From VAZQ01 sp036406655 (GTDB lineage Bacteria > Pseudomonadota > Alphaproteobacteria > Rhizobiales > Xanthobacteraceae), in assembly GCA_036406655.1 (NCBI GenBank), contig DASXAP010000050.1:1-19142 (forward strand): DNA of 19,142 nucleotides, written 5' to 3'. Position 1 is the first letter of the stretch; the number at the start of each line of letters is the position of its first letter. The notes below the pieces were generated by a model. It saw only the letters and a list, made by a program, of their open reading frames with translations. It had not been told where the DNA came from and searched no databases. Shown here piece after piece: positions 6,540 through 14,019 of this stretch. A program made the translations under genes and the position numbers.

Positions 6540-7526
6540 CTACAGGCTCACTCCCTCGATTACGCCTGAGCTCCAGCGATGCTCGCGGCCGCCCCAATCG
6601 GTCCCCCACACCGCCACGCCCGGGAAGCGCGCGACCAGAGCCGCAATCTCGGCCGGACTCGCGGCGTAGAGCGCGGTGGACAGCGCATCGGCCACGGCAG
6701 CGGAGCGGTGGTGCACCGTGAGACGCCGCCAGGAGCGCGCACTGCGGCCGGTGCGCGGATCGAACAGGTGATGCGCGGCGCCAGCCGCCCCGAGAATGCA
6801 ACCGGAGCCCGCCGAGGTCGCCAGCGCGCCGCTGCTCAGCCGCAACGGAGGCGCGCCGGCTCGCGCGATCTCCCACGATCCGCCCTCGGCGCGCGGCCCG
6901 AGGGCGCGCTGCTCGCCGAGGTCGAGCAGGACATGACGAAAGCCGTGCTGGCGAAGGAGATCGGCAATTCGATCGGTCACATAGCCTTGTCCCAAGCCAT
7001 TGAGGGTGATGCGCTGGTCGCGGCCGATCCTGATCAGGTCCGCGGCCGCGACGACTCGGCGCCAGTCAACGGCCGATCGCGCGGCGGCGATCACGCCCTC
7101 GGGCGGCAATCCCGCCGCCGGGAAAGCAGCGAACCAGTCCACGTGCGCCTCCCACAAGGCCTGCACGGTCGGATCGAAGAGTCCGTCGGTCGCCCTGGCG
7201 ATGGAGAGCGCCAGCTCGAGCGCGCCTCGCATGTCGTTGGTCGGGAATTGCAAGGATCGGCGCTGGTTCAATCGGCAGATTTCCGAGTCGCTGCGAAAGA
7301 GGCTCAGCGAGCGCTCCAGTCGCTCGATCTCGGCGACTGTCGCGGCGATGGCGGCGCCGACGCGTTCCGGCTCGGCCCCGGAAAAGACGATGCAGGCATC
7401 CGTCCCCATTGCCAGCCCGCGCCACTCCATGGCGACGGCGGCCCGAGAAATGCCGGAGATGCTCCCGGCCGTGGTCGCGGCGAGGATGGCGATGGCTCGC
7501 CGTCGGGTCGGTCCCTCAAGTGGCAA
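6540..7526 (-). CDS. nirX: FAD:protein FMN transferase, ApbE family (NirX)
   Basis: An ApbE-family protein of about 328 residues with a twin-arginine-like export signal (TRRRAIAILAATTAGS). Family blocks in order: MGTDACIVF, LSLFRSDSEICRLN, DGLFDPTVQALWE, ITLNGLGQGYVTDRI, LLDLGEQRALG, ALATSAGSGC, HLFDPRTGRSA and VADALSTALYA, whose Asp and Thr are Mg-binding positions in the family. The enzyme attaches FMN to Thr/Ser of periplasmic flavoproteins; its likely target is the FMN-binding domain of NirI, whose gene it overlaps. The frame is open to a GTG at 7532, but I prefer TTG 7526, because the perfect ribosome site GGAGGTGA at 7536-7529 covers the GTG and leaves five bases from its GGAGG core to the TTG. 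NosX is the closest alternative name; the linkage to nirI and nirS favours NirX. Confidence 0.88.
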   Translation of the reverse strand: MPLEGPTRRRAIAILAATTAGSISGISRAAVAMEWRGLAMGTDACIVFSGAEPERVGAAIAATVAEIERLERSLSLFRSDSEICRLNQRRSLQFPTNDMRGALELALSIARATDGLFDPTVQALWEAHVDWFAAFPAAGLPPEGVIAAARSAVDWRRVVAAADLIRIGRDQRITLNGLGQGYVTDRIADLLRQHGFRHVLLDLGEQRALGPRAEGGSWEIARAGAPPLRLSSGALATSAGSGCILGAAGAAHHLFDPRTGRSARSWRRLTVHHRSAAVADALSTALYAASPAEIAALVARFPGVAVWGTDWGGREHRWSSGVIEGVSL

Positions 7527-9708
7527 CGTCACCTCCCGGATTCTTGCCGGCGGCAGCGGTTGCGGCGGCCGGCGTGACGCCTCGCGGCCGTCGGCGCTCG
7601 GCCCGCTTCTTGAGATGCAGGCAGACTGCGCCGTCGAAATAATTGGCCTGGCACTGCAGGCAGTAGATGCATTCGTTCGGATTGATCTGGCCGAGGGGAT
7701 GGATCGCCTGAACCGTGCAGTTCAGGGCACAGATCTGGCATTCCGCCCCGCATTCCCGGTAGCGCTTGAGCCATTCGAACATCCGCATCCGCGCCGGAAT
7801 CGCCAGCGCTCCGCCGAGCGGGCAGAGGTAGCGGCAAAAGAAACGTTCGACGAAAATTCCGGCGGCAAGCAGCGCCAGTGCGTAGACCACGAACGGCCAA
7901 TCGCGCATGAACTTCATCGTGATCGCGGTCTTGAACGGCTCGACCTCGGCCAACCCGAAGGCGCCGAGGATCGAGTTGAGCGAGACGGCGAGAATGCCGA
8001 CAAAGATCACGTATTTGATCATCCACAGCCGCTCGTGCAGCCCGAACCGAATCACCACCTGCCTGATGCCCAGCGCCCGCGCGAGCTTGTTGAGAAGCTC
8101 CTGCAATGCTCCGAATGGGCATAGCCAGCCGCAGAACACGCCGCGGCCCCAGAACAGCATGCTCACCGCGACGACGCTCCACAGCACGAACACCACGGGA
8201 TCGAGCAGGAACAGCTCCCAGCGGAATCCCGAGAGCAGCGCGTGCAGGAAGGTCACCACATTGACCACGGAAAGCTGCGCGTTGGCGATGAATCCGAGAA
8301 AGATCAGGGTGACGAGGAGGTAGCCGATCCGCAGCCGCCGGTAGAGAAGACCGCGGGCGACCACCGCATCCTGAAAGATCAGGATGACGCTCAGCCCCGC
8401 CAGCATGACGGCTAGTCCGGCGAGATGGAAACGCCGCGCCCACCAGATGTCCTGCCAGAGAGGGGCTTCGGCCGGTGCGGCTGCGGCGGGCGGCGCCGCG
8501 CCGTCGATGCCTGCGGCGGGCGAGGCGGCGGAGGGAGCTTGCGATGGCGCGTCGCCAGGTATCGTCGCGCTCGCGGGCGGCTGCCGGGGGCGTGTGGCCG
8601 CGGGCTGCACGAGGTAACGATCGGGAATCCGGTAGTCGAGGGAAACGACCGGCGGCGGGGCGGGATCGGGCACGCTTCGCTCGAGAATGAGGTCGAGGCG
8701 GAAAGCGGCGGTGGAGTCGAAGCCCGTCGCGTGCGGAATGCGGAACAGGCTTATCTCCCGCAGCTCCGGGCTGCCCGGGGCAGCGAGCGCCTCGACCCTG
8801 GTGTGATTGTCGGCAGTGAGCTTGATGGTCCTGTCGGCCTGCACCAGCTCGATGCGATCGAACACGCCGGATCGGCGCCAATTGGTGCCCTGGAACGAGT
8901 AGAGGCCGCTCGCGGCGATCAGGAGGAGGTCGTCGTCGGCACCGAGCTTGGCGAGCTCGCTTTCGTAGAGCCGTTGCCCCAGCAGGCTTTCGCCGATGGG
9001 AGGAGGCGTTGCGAGCGCCAGCCAGATATCGATGAAGGGCTTCTCCGGCTCCTGATCGGGCCGCCGCAGAAGAATTGCCGCCTCGCCGCGGGAGAGCAGC
9101 AGCCGACGCAGCGAGCCTTCCGCGACCAGGGCCGGCCATGAGGCGCGCCGCAGCGTCTCGCGGTCCAGCCGCGCCTTGCCTTGCTCGAGCGCCGGCCCTG
9201 AGCCTGCACGGAGGACGGCGCGGGCCGAACGCACGATCGCATCGCGAATGACCGCACTCGTCACCGAGGCGCCGGCGACGGCGGCGGGCGCCCGCCCGCG
9301 GGCTCCCTGCAGGCTGCCCTGCAGCACGTCGAAACCCTTGAAATTGGCCACATAAGCGGCGACCGCCTCGCGCGGGATGCCGATCACGAGGATCGGCTCC
9401 TGATGCGCCACGATCAACGCGCCGGCGATGATTCCCTGCGGGGTGACCGCGGCGACCACGTCGAGCGGCCGGCCGGAATAGCCGACCGATCCGGAGACCT
9501 CCCGGGTCGAGAATGCATAGCCAAGAACGCTCCTATCGGCGGATCGCAACACGGCGTGCGGCACCGAGCCGGCGACCGGCTCGACGCTGATTTGCGCCCG
9601 ATCGGGAAAGAAACGGGTCGCCACGCTCAGATCGGCTGCTTCCGCGCGCAAGCCGACGAGCCCGGCGGCAAGCAGCACGAGCAAGACCGCCAGCGCTCGC
9701 GTTCTCAT
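7516..9708 (-). CDS. nirI: NirI, NosR-family membrane flavo-iron-sulfur protein
   Basis: A 730-residue NosR/NirI family protein starting at the ATG at 9708, which begins a clean signal peptide (MRTRALAVLLVLLAAGLVGL). An in-frame start at 9741 exists, but no ribosome site marks either. The periplasmic N-terminal half holds an FMN-binding domain with GASVTS at about 146-151. It is followed by a Pro/Ala-rich linker (about 365-415), about five helices, CGWLCP (Cys526, 530) and CRYLCP (Cys625, 629), and a cytoplasmic two-[4Fe-4S] tail (Cys 653, 657, 660, 664 and 680, 683, 686, 696). The family supports expression or electron supply of NirS or NosZ; NirI is known from Paracoccus as needed for nirS expression. 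Divergence from nirS and overlap with nirX favour NirI over NosR. The Ser at the usual flavin-acceptor Thr position is notable. Confidence 0.88.
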   Translation of the reverse strand: MRTRALAVLLVLLAAGLVGLRAEAADLSVATRFFPDRAQISVEPVAGSVPHAVLRSADRSVLGYAFSTREVSGSVGYSGRPLDVVAAVTPQGIIAGALIVAHQEPILVIGIPREAVAAYVANFKGFDVLQGSLQGARGRAPAAVAGASVTSAVIRDAIVRSARAVLRAGSGPALEQGKARLDRETLRRASWPALVAEGSLRRLLLSRGEAAILLRRPDQEPEKPFIDIWLALATPPPIGESLLGQRLYESELAKLGADDDLLLIAASGLYSFQGTNWRRSGVFDRIELVQADRTIKLTADNHTRVEALAAPGSPELREISLFRIPHATGFDSTAAFRLDLILERSVPDPAPPPVVSLDYRIPDRYLVQPAATRPRQPPASATIPGDAPSQAPSAASPAAGIDGAAPPAAAAPAEAPLWQDIWWARRFHLAGLAVMLAGLSVILIFQDAVVARGLLYRRLRIGYLLVTLIFLGFIANAQLSVVNVVTFLHALLSGFRWELFLLDPVVFVLWSVVAVSMLFWGRGVFCGWLCPFGALQELLNKLARALGIRQVVIRFGLHERLWMIKYVIFVGILAVSLNSILGAFGLAEVEPFKTAITMKFMRDWPFVVYALALLAAGIFVERFFCRYLCPLGGALAIPARMRMFEWLKRYRECGAECQICALNCTVQAIHPLGQINPNECIYCLQCQANYFDGAVCLHLKKRAERRRPRGVTPAAATAAAGKNPGGDVAT
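7529..7536 (-). promoter_or_regulatory. Strong ribosome binding site deciding the nirX start
   Basis: On the minus strand this is GGAGGTGA, a full complement of the 16S anti-Shine-Dalgarno sequence. It overlaps the in-frame GTG at 7532 and is five bases (from the GGAGG core) from TTG at 7526, so TTG is the probable start. The site lies inside the 3' end of nirI, allowing coupled translation. Confidence 0.6.
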
Positions 9709-9765
9709 GGCGCTGCAGAGGTATCGCATCGCGGGCAGCAAAGACCCCAGATGCGAGCGTTTTCA

Positions 9766-9779
9766 TTGACCTCGATCAA
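9766..9779. promoter_or_regulatory. FNR/Dnr-type box proximal to nirI
   Basis: TTGACCTCGATCAA matches TTGAT-N4-ATCAA with one mismatch (TTGAC). Its centre is 9772.5. It lies 58 bases from the chosen nirI start and 94 bases from nirS. A class II position for nirI would put transcription start near 9731, but the -10 there is poor; GATACC (complement of 9720-9725) would place the box near -60, a class I position, leaving almost no leader. I favour control of nirI without being able to fix the start point. Confidence 0.65.
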
Positions 9780-9801
9780 CCCGGAGCCGCCGGAACGGCT
9801 C

Positions 9802-9815
9802 TTGATCGAAATCAA
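9802..9815. promoter_or_regulatory. Perfect FNR/Dnr-type box in front of nirS
   Basis: TTGATCGAAATCAA is an exact match to TTGAT-N4-ATCAA. Its centre at 9808.5 predicts class II activation with transcription starting near 9850, 23 bases before the nirS ATG. The expected -10 window (9838-9843, GAAAAG) is a weak match to TATAAT, which is common for activator-dependent promoters. The centre is 36 bp from the other box, so two dimers could bind on nearly the same face of DNA. Confidence 0.8.
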
Positions 9816-9872
9816 TGCGGGTCCGGGCAGGGATGCCGAAAAGTTCCATCCTCGACAACTGGAGAGGGACGG

Positions 9873-11654
9873 ATGAAGCATCTTCTGGGAGCAGCGGCGG
9901 TGACGCGCACAGCGATCACAGCCGGCTGGTTCATCGCCGCAGTGGGGACGGCGCTTGCGCAGCAGCAAGCCCCGGCGACGCCGTCGCCCGCCGACCTGCA
10001 GCAGCACAAGACCACCCCGGGCGGACAGTATCAGCCGAGCCTCGACGTGCTGGGTGAGAAGCCCGTCGAGCAGCCCGGCGTGAAGCCCGGGGACCCCGCC
10101 CTCAGCAAGGCCGAGTTCGATCAGGCCAACCGCATCTATTTCGAGCGCTGCGCGGGATGCCACGGGGTGCTGCGTAAGGGGGCGACCGGCAAGCCGCTCA
10201 CGCCCGACCTCACCAAGAAGCTCGGCTTCGAATATCTGCGCGACTTCATCACTTACGGCTCGCCCGGCGGCATGCCGAACTGGGGCGGCTCCGGGGAGCT
10301 GAAGCAGGAGGAAGTCGAGCTGATGGCGCGCTACCTCCTCAACGAGCCGGCGCAGCCGCCGGAGTTCGGCCTCAAGGAGATGCGGGAAACCTGGAAGGTG
10401 CTCGTGCCGGTGGACAAGCGTCCGACCAGGAAGATGAACAATCTCGACATCGACAATCTGTTCTCGGTGACCCTGCGTGACGCCGGCGAGATCGCGCTGA
10501 TCGACGGCAATACCAAGAAGATCGAATACGTCCTCAAGACCGGATATGCGGTGCATATCTCGCGGATGTCCGCCTCGGGCCGCTATCTCTTCACCGTCGG
10601 CCGCGATTCGAAGATCAACCTGATCGATCTGTGGATGGATCCTCCGCAGACCGTGGCCGAGCTCAAGATCGGCACCGAGGCGCGCTCGGTGGAAACTTCC
10701 AAGTTCAAGCGTTACGAGGACAAGTACGCGATCGCCGGCTCCTACTGGCCGCCGCAATACGTGCTGATGGACGGGGCCACGCTCGAGCCGCTCAAGGTGG
10801 TGTCGACCCGCGGCATGACCTACGACACCCAGGAATTCCACCCCGAGCCGCGCGTCGCCTCGATCGTGGCCTCGCACTTCAATCCGGAGTTCGTCGTCAA
10901 CATCAAGGAGACGGGACAAATCCTGCTGGTCAACTACAAGGACATCAAGAATCTGAAAGTCACCGCGATCCCGGCCGAGCGCTTCCTGCATGACGGCGGC
11001 TTCGACAAGAGCGGGCGCTACTTCCTGGTCGCGGCCAACGCGCGTCATCGCATCGCCATAGTCGATACGAAGGAGGGCAAGCTCGTCAACGTCATCGACT
11101 CCGGCGGGCAGACGCCGCACCCCGGCCGCGGCGCCAACTTCAATCATCCGAAATACGGGCCGGTCTGGGCGACCAGCCATCTCGGCAGCGAGACGATCTC
11201 CTTCATCGGCACCGATCCCGAGAAGCACCGGCAATATGCCTGGAAGGTGGTGCAGACCGTGGACGGCCAGGGCGGCGGATCCCTGTTTATCAAGACCCAT
11301 CCGAAATCGGAGAACCTCTACGTCGACACCCCGCTCAATCCGGTCGCGGAAATCTCCTCGTCGGTGGCCGTATTCAGGATCAAAGACCTCGGCAACGAGA
11401 AGCCGGAGTACAAGGTGCTGCCGATCGGCGAATGGTCGGGCATCTCCGAGGGCCAGCGCCGGGTGGTGCAGGGCGAGTTCAACAAGGACGGCACCGAGAT
11501 CTGGTTCTCCGTCTGGAACACCAAGGCGCAGGAATCGGCGATCGTGGTGGTGGACGACAAGACCCTGACCATGAAGACCGTCATTCGCGACAAGCGGTTG
11601 GTGACGCCGACCGGGAAGTTCAACGTCTTCAACACCCGCAACGACGTCTACTGA
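9873..11654 (+). CDS. nirS: Cytochrome cd1 nitrite reductase
   Basis: A 593-residue periplasmic enzyme reducing nitrite to NO. It has a signal peptide ending about residue 29 (GTALA), then a longer than usual linker. The heme c domain has Cys93, Cys96, His97 (CAGCH). The eight-bladed propeller binding heme d1 follows, with the proximal ligand His228 in YAVHISRMSASGRY and the two active-site histidines His323 (EFHPEPRVAS) and His373 (FLHDGG). The conserved TPHPGRGANF, YGPVWATSHLG and C-terminal LVTPTGKFNVFNT blocks are intact, so the gene looks functional. The ribosome site GGAGAGGG lies just before the ATG. It is the first gene of the d1 operon, behind a perfect FNR-type box, and a hairpin follows it, which suits high expression of the enzyme relative to its biosynthesis genes. 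Confidence 0.98.
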   Translation: MKHLLGAAAVTRTAITAGWFIAAVGTALAQQQAPATPSPADLQQHKTTPGGQYQPSLDVLGEKPVEQPGVKPGDPALSKAEFDQANRIYFERCAGCHGVLRKGATGKPLTPDLTKKLGFEYLRDFITYGSPGGMPNWGGSGELKQEEVELMARYLLNEPAQPPEFGLKEMRETWKVLVPVDKRPTRKMNNLDIDNLFSVTLRDAGEIALIDGNTKKIEYVLKTGYAVHISRMSASGRYLFTVGRDSKINLIDLWMDPPQTVAELKIGTEARSVETSKFKRYEDKYAIAGSYWPPQYVLMDGATLEPLKVVSTRGMTYDTQEFHPEPRVASIVASHFNPEFVVNIKETGQILLVNYKDIKNLKVTAIPAERFLHDGGFDKSGRYFLVAANARHRIAIVDTKEGKLVNVIDSGGQTPHPGRGANFNHPKYGPVWATSHLGSETISFIGTDPEKHRQYAWKVVQTVDGQGGGSLFIKTHPKSENLYVDTPLNPVAEISSSVAVFRIKDLGNEKPEYKVLPIGEWSGISEGQRRVVQGEFNKDGTEIWFSVWNTKAQESAIVVVDDKTLTMKTVIRDKRLVTPTGKFNVFNTRNDVY

Positions 11655-11670
11655 CGTCGAGCCCTCGCCA

Positions 11671-11697
11671 GCGGCGCGGCATTGGAGACCGCGCCGC
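11671..11697 (+). other. GC-rich hairpin between nirS and nirE
   Basis: GCGGCGCGG (11671-11679) pairs perfectly with CCGCGCCGC (11689-11697) around a nine-base loop. No U-run follows, so it is not a classical intrinsic terminator. It lies 17 bases after the nirS stop and may protect the nirS transcript 3' end or act as a partial terminator. A possible TTG start for nirE at 11682 would sit in its loop, one reason to prefer ATG 11733. Confidence 0.5.
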
Positions 11698-11732
11698 CGC
11701 TCGAACCGGCCGCGCATATCCGAGCTCTGCGC

Positions 11733-12509
11733 ATGAAAACGGGTAAGGTGTTTCTGGTCGGTGCCGGGCCCGGCGACCCGGAGCTCTTGACGCTCAAGGC
11801 GGCGCGGATCATAGGCGCGGCTGATCTGGTGGTCTTCGATCGACTGGTGCCCCTCGACATCCTGCACCTCGTTCCCGAAGCCGCGACCCGTATCGACGTC
11901 GGCAAGCAGGCCGGCCGTCATCCGGTGCCGCAACAGCAGATCAATCGTATCCTGGTCGAGGCGGCACGGGCCGGGCGCAACGTCGTTCGCCTGAAGGGCG
12001 GTGACCCCTTCATCTTCGGGCGAGGGTGCGAGGAGGCGGCCGAGCTCGATCGCGCCGGCATCGCCTACGAGGTGGTCCCGGGAATTACCGCCGCGCAGGC
12101 CTGTGCCGCCGCCGCACGCGTTCCCCTCACGCATCGCGGCCTGGCGACAGGCGTGCGCTACATCACCGGCCATTGCAGGGGCGACGCTCCGCTCGACCTC
12201 GACTGGGCCGGGCTCGCCGACCCTGCAACGACCCTGGTCGTGTACATGGGCTTGGCGAACATCGAGGAGATCGCGCGCCGGCTGATCGAGCATGGGCTGC
12301 CCGGCGACACGCCGGTGCTGGCGATATCGCAGGGAACGACCGCGCGCGAGCAGCGGATCTGCTGCTCGCTCCTGGAAATTCCGGCGGCGGCAAGCGCGGC
12401 AAAGCTCGCCGGCCCCGTGCTCTTCGTCATCGGTCGGGTCGCTGCGCTCGCTCCCGGGTTCAAGCAACGCGCGCAGGCGGCTGCCGATCCAATGGCGGCA
12501 ATCGCATGA
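11733..12509 (+). CDS. nirE: Uroporphyrinogen-III C-methyltransferase (SUMT) for heme d1
   Basis: A 258-residue cobA/SUMT-type methylase making precorrin-2 from uroporphyrinogen III with two SAM, the entry step to siroheme and heme d1. Family motifs are all present: VGAGPGDPELLTLKA near the N-terminus, GKQAGRHPVPQQQIN, VRLKGGDPFIFGRG, VVPGITAA, PLTHRGLA, TTLVVYMGL and ISQGTTAREQR. There is no CysG-type dehydrogenase/ferrochelatase domain, so those steps need other enzymes. Position right after nirS marks it as NirE rather than the housekeeping CobA. The frame is open to a TTG at 11682, which would add 17 residues; neither start has a good ribosome site, and I chose the ATG because it gives the usual family N-terminus. 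The stop overlaps nirC (ATGA). Confidence 0.93.
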   Translation: MKTGKVFLVGAGPGDPELLTLKAARIIGAADLVVFDRLVPLDILHLVPEAATRIDVGKQAGRHPVPQQQINRILVEAARAGRNVVRLKGGDPFIFGRGCEEAAELDRAGIAYEVVPGITAAQACAAAARVPLTHRGLATGVRYITGHCRGDAPLDLDWAGLADPATTLVVYMGLANIEEIARRLIEHGLPGDTPVLAISQGTTAREQRICCSLLEIPAAASAAKLAGPVLFVIGRVAALAPGFKQRAQAAADPMAAIA

Positions 12510-12853
12510 ATCGGCATCGCGACGCAGCCGTCATTCTCGCAACAGGAGTCGTTGCGCTGCTGATCCTTGTCATCGTTTGCGGACGCGATGCGGGTGCCGC
12601 CGATCCCCTCGATCCGGCCAAGCTCGGCGAGCTGGTGCGGCATGACTGCGGCTCCTGCCACGGGTTCACCTTGCGCGGAGGTCTGGGCAAGCCGCTCACC
12701 GTGGACCGATTGGCGCAGTGGGACAGCGATCAGCTGACGCAAGTCATTCTCGACGGCGTGCCGGGCACCCCCATGCCGCCCTGGCGGCCGCTCCTTTCGG
12801 AATCGGAGGCGCGCTGGATCGCCGACCATCTGAAATCAGGAACCCTGCCATGA
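12506..12853 (+). CDS. nirC: Small monoheme cytochrome c NirC
   Basis: A 115-residue periplasmic cytochrome c. Residues 8-26 form a signal peptide or anchor and the mature part starts near GAADPLDPAK. The single heme c site is Cys48, Cys51, His52 (CGSCH), with Met90 in GTPMPPW as the likely sixth ligand. NirC proteins can donate electrons to NirS and may supply oxidising or reducing equivalents during d1 maturation. It overlaps nirE upstream (ATGA) and nirF downstream (ATGA), so all three are translationally linked. Length and position match NirC of Paracoccus-type clusters. Confidence 0.92.
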   Translation: MNRHRDAAVILATGVVALLILVIVCGRDAGAADPLDPAKLGELVRHDCGSCHGFTLRGGLGKPLTVDRLAQWDSDQLTQVILDGVPGTPMPPWRPLLSESEARWIADHLKSGTLP

Positions 12854-14019
12854 TTGCGCGCATCTGCTTTCTCCTGCTTTGCGCGGCGGCGCTCGCCCCC
12901 GCGCAGGCCGAGCCGCGCGGAACCGGCGATCTCGGCATCGTCGTGGAACGGGCCTCCGGCTCGCTCGTGATCGTCGACACCAGCAGGCGAACCGCCCTGG
13001 CGCGGGTGGCGGGGCTGGGCGACTTGTCGCATGCCTCGGCGGTCTTCTCCCGCGATCAGCGGTTCGCCTATGTGTTCGGTCGCGACGGTGGGCTGAGCAA
13101 GGTCGACCTGCTCAGTGCCGCCGTTGCCCGACGCTTGATCCAGTCCGGCAACTCGATCGGCGGAGCAATCTCCGACGACGGCCGGCTGGTGGCGGTGTCC
13201 AATTATGAACCGGGCGGGGTGCGCGTTTTCGATGCCGAGACGCTCGAGCTCGTTGCCGACGTTCCTGCGGTCGGAGCGGATGGCGCCCTGTCGAAGACCG
13301 TGGGGCTCACCGACCTGCCGGGTCGCCGCTTTGCTTATGCTCTCTATGACGCTGGCGAGATCTGGATCGCCGACTTCTTCGAATCCGCAGCCCCCGCGCT
13401 CACCAAGCTCAGGGAGATCGGCAGGCTGCCCTATGACGGGAACGTCACGCCCGACGGGCGGCATTACCTGGCCGGCCTGTTCGGCGAGGACGGCGTGGCC
13501 CATGTCGATCTCTGGCGCAGCCCGTTGCGCGCCGAGCGCATTCTCGACCACTACGGCCGCGGCGAGGAGAAGCTGCCGGTCTACAAGATGCCGCACCTGG
13601 AAGGCTGGGCCGCGGCCGGGGATCATTTGCTGATCCCCGCGGTCGGCCGCCATGAGCTCATCGCGGTCGACCGGCGCAGCTTCAGCGAAACCGCGCGGGT
13701 GGCAACCTACGGGCAGCCGGTTTTCGCCGTCGCCAGTCCGGACGGCCGCCACACCTGGGTGAATTTCGCCCATCCCCTCAACGATACGATCGACATCGTC
13801 GACAATCTGTCGCTGCGGGTCGTGCACCGCTTCAAGGCCGGCCCGGCGGTGCTGCACATGGAGTTCACCCCGCGCGGACACGAGGTCTGGGTGTCGGTGC
13901 GCGATGCCGACCGGGTGCAGATCTACGACGGCGCGACGTTCGCACGTAAGGGGGAGATCGAGGCGAGCAAGCCGGCCGGCATCTTTTTCACGGCGCGCGC
14001 GACGAGGATCGGGCAATGA
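12850..14019 (+). CDS. nirF: Heme d1 biosynthesis protein NirF
   Basis: A 389-residue NirS-like beta-propeller without a heme c domain. A signal peptide with an AxA cut (APAQA, about residue 20) makes it a soluble periplasmic protein; there is no lipobox Cys. Typical NirF blocks include GDLSHASAVFSRDQRFAYVFGRDGG-type sequence at about 58-82, containing His61, then LPYDGNVTPDGRHY, YKMPHLEGWA and VRDADRVQIYDG. It acts late in d1 synthesis in the periplasm, binding d1-type tetrapyrrole; the precise reaction is debated. The start ATG 12850 overlaps the nirC stop, and its stop overlaps the next start by ATGA. A longer upstream frame exists but would run through nirC. Confidence 0.95.
   Translation: MIARICFLLLCAAALAPAQAEPRGTGDLGIVVERASGSLVIVDTSRRTALARVAGLGDLSHASAVFSRDQRFAYVFGRDGGLSKVDLLSAAVARRLIQSGNSIGGAISDDGRLVAVSNYEPGGVRVFDAETLELVADVPAVGADGALSKTVGLTDLPGRRFAYALYDAGEIWIADFFESAAPALTKLREIGRLPYDGNVTPDGRHYLAGLFGEDGVAHVDLWRSPLRAERILDHYGRGEEKLPVYKMPHLEGWAAAGDHLLIPAVGRHELIAVDRRSFSETARVATYGQPVFAVASPDGRHTWVNFAHPLNDTIDIVDNLSLRVVHRFKAGPAVLHMEFTPRGHEVWVSVRDADRVQIYDGATFARKGEIEASKPAGIFFTARATRIGQ

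Noticed and set aside
7516..9708. Naming the NosR-like gene nosR
   Set aside because: No nosZ or other nos genes are in the window, whereas it is divergent from nirS and overlaps nirX, the arrangement known for nirI.
11682..11732. N-terminal extension of NirE from a TTG start
   Set aside because: No ribosome site precedes it and the TTG falls in the loop of a stable hairpin; the ATG at 11733 gives the usual family N-terminus. Not fully excluded.
9705..12467. A 920-codon open frame on the minus strand opposite nirS and nirE
   Set aside because: It is the antisense shadow of nirS and nirE: no domain, no signal and composition dominated by D, R, G, H. Stop-free antisense frames are expected at this GC content.
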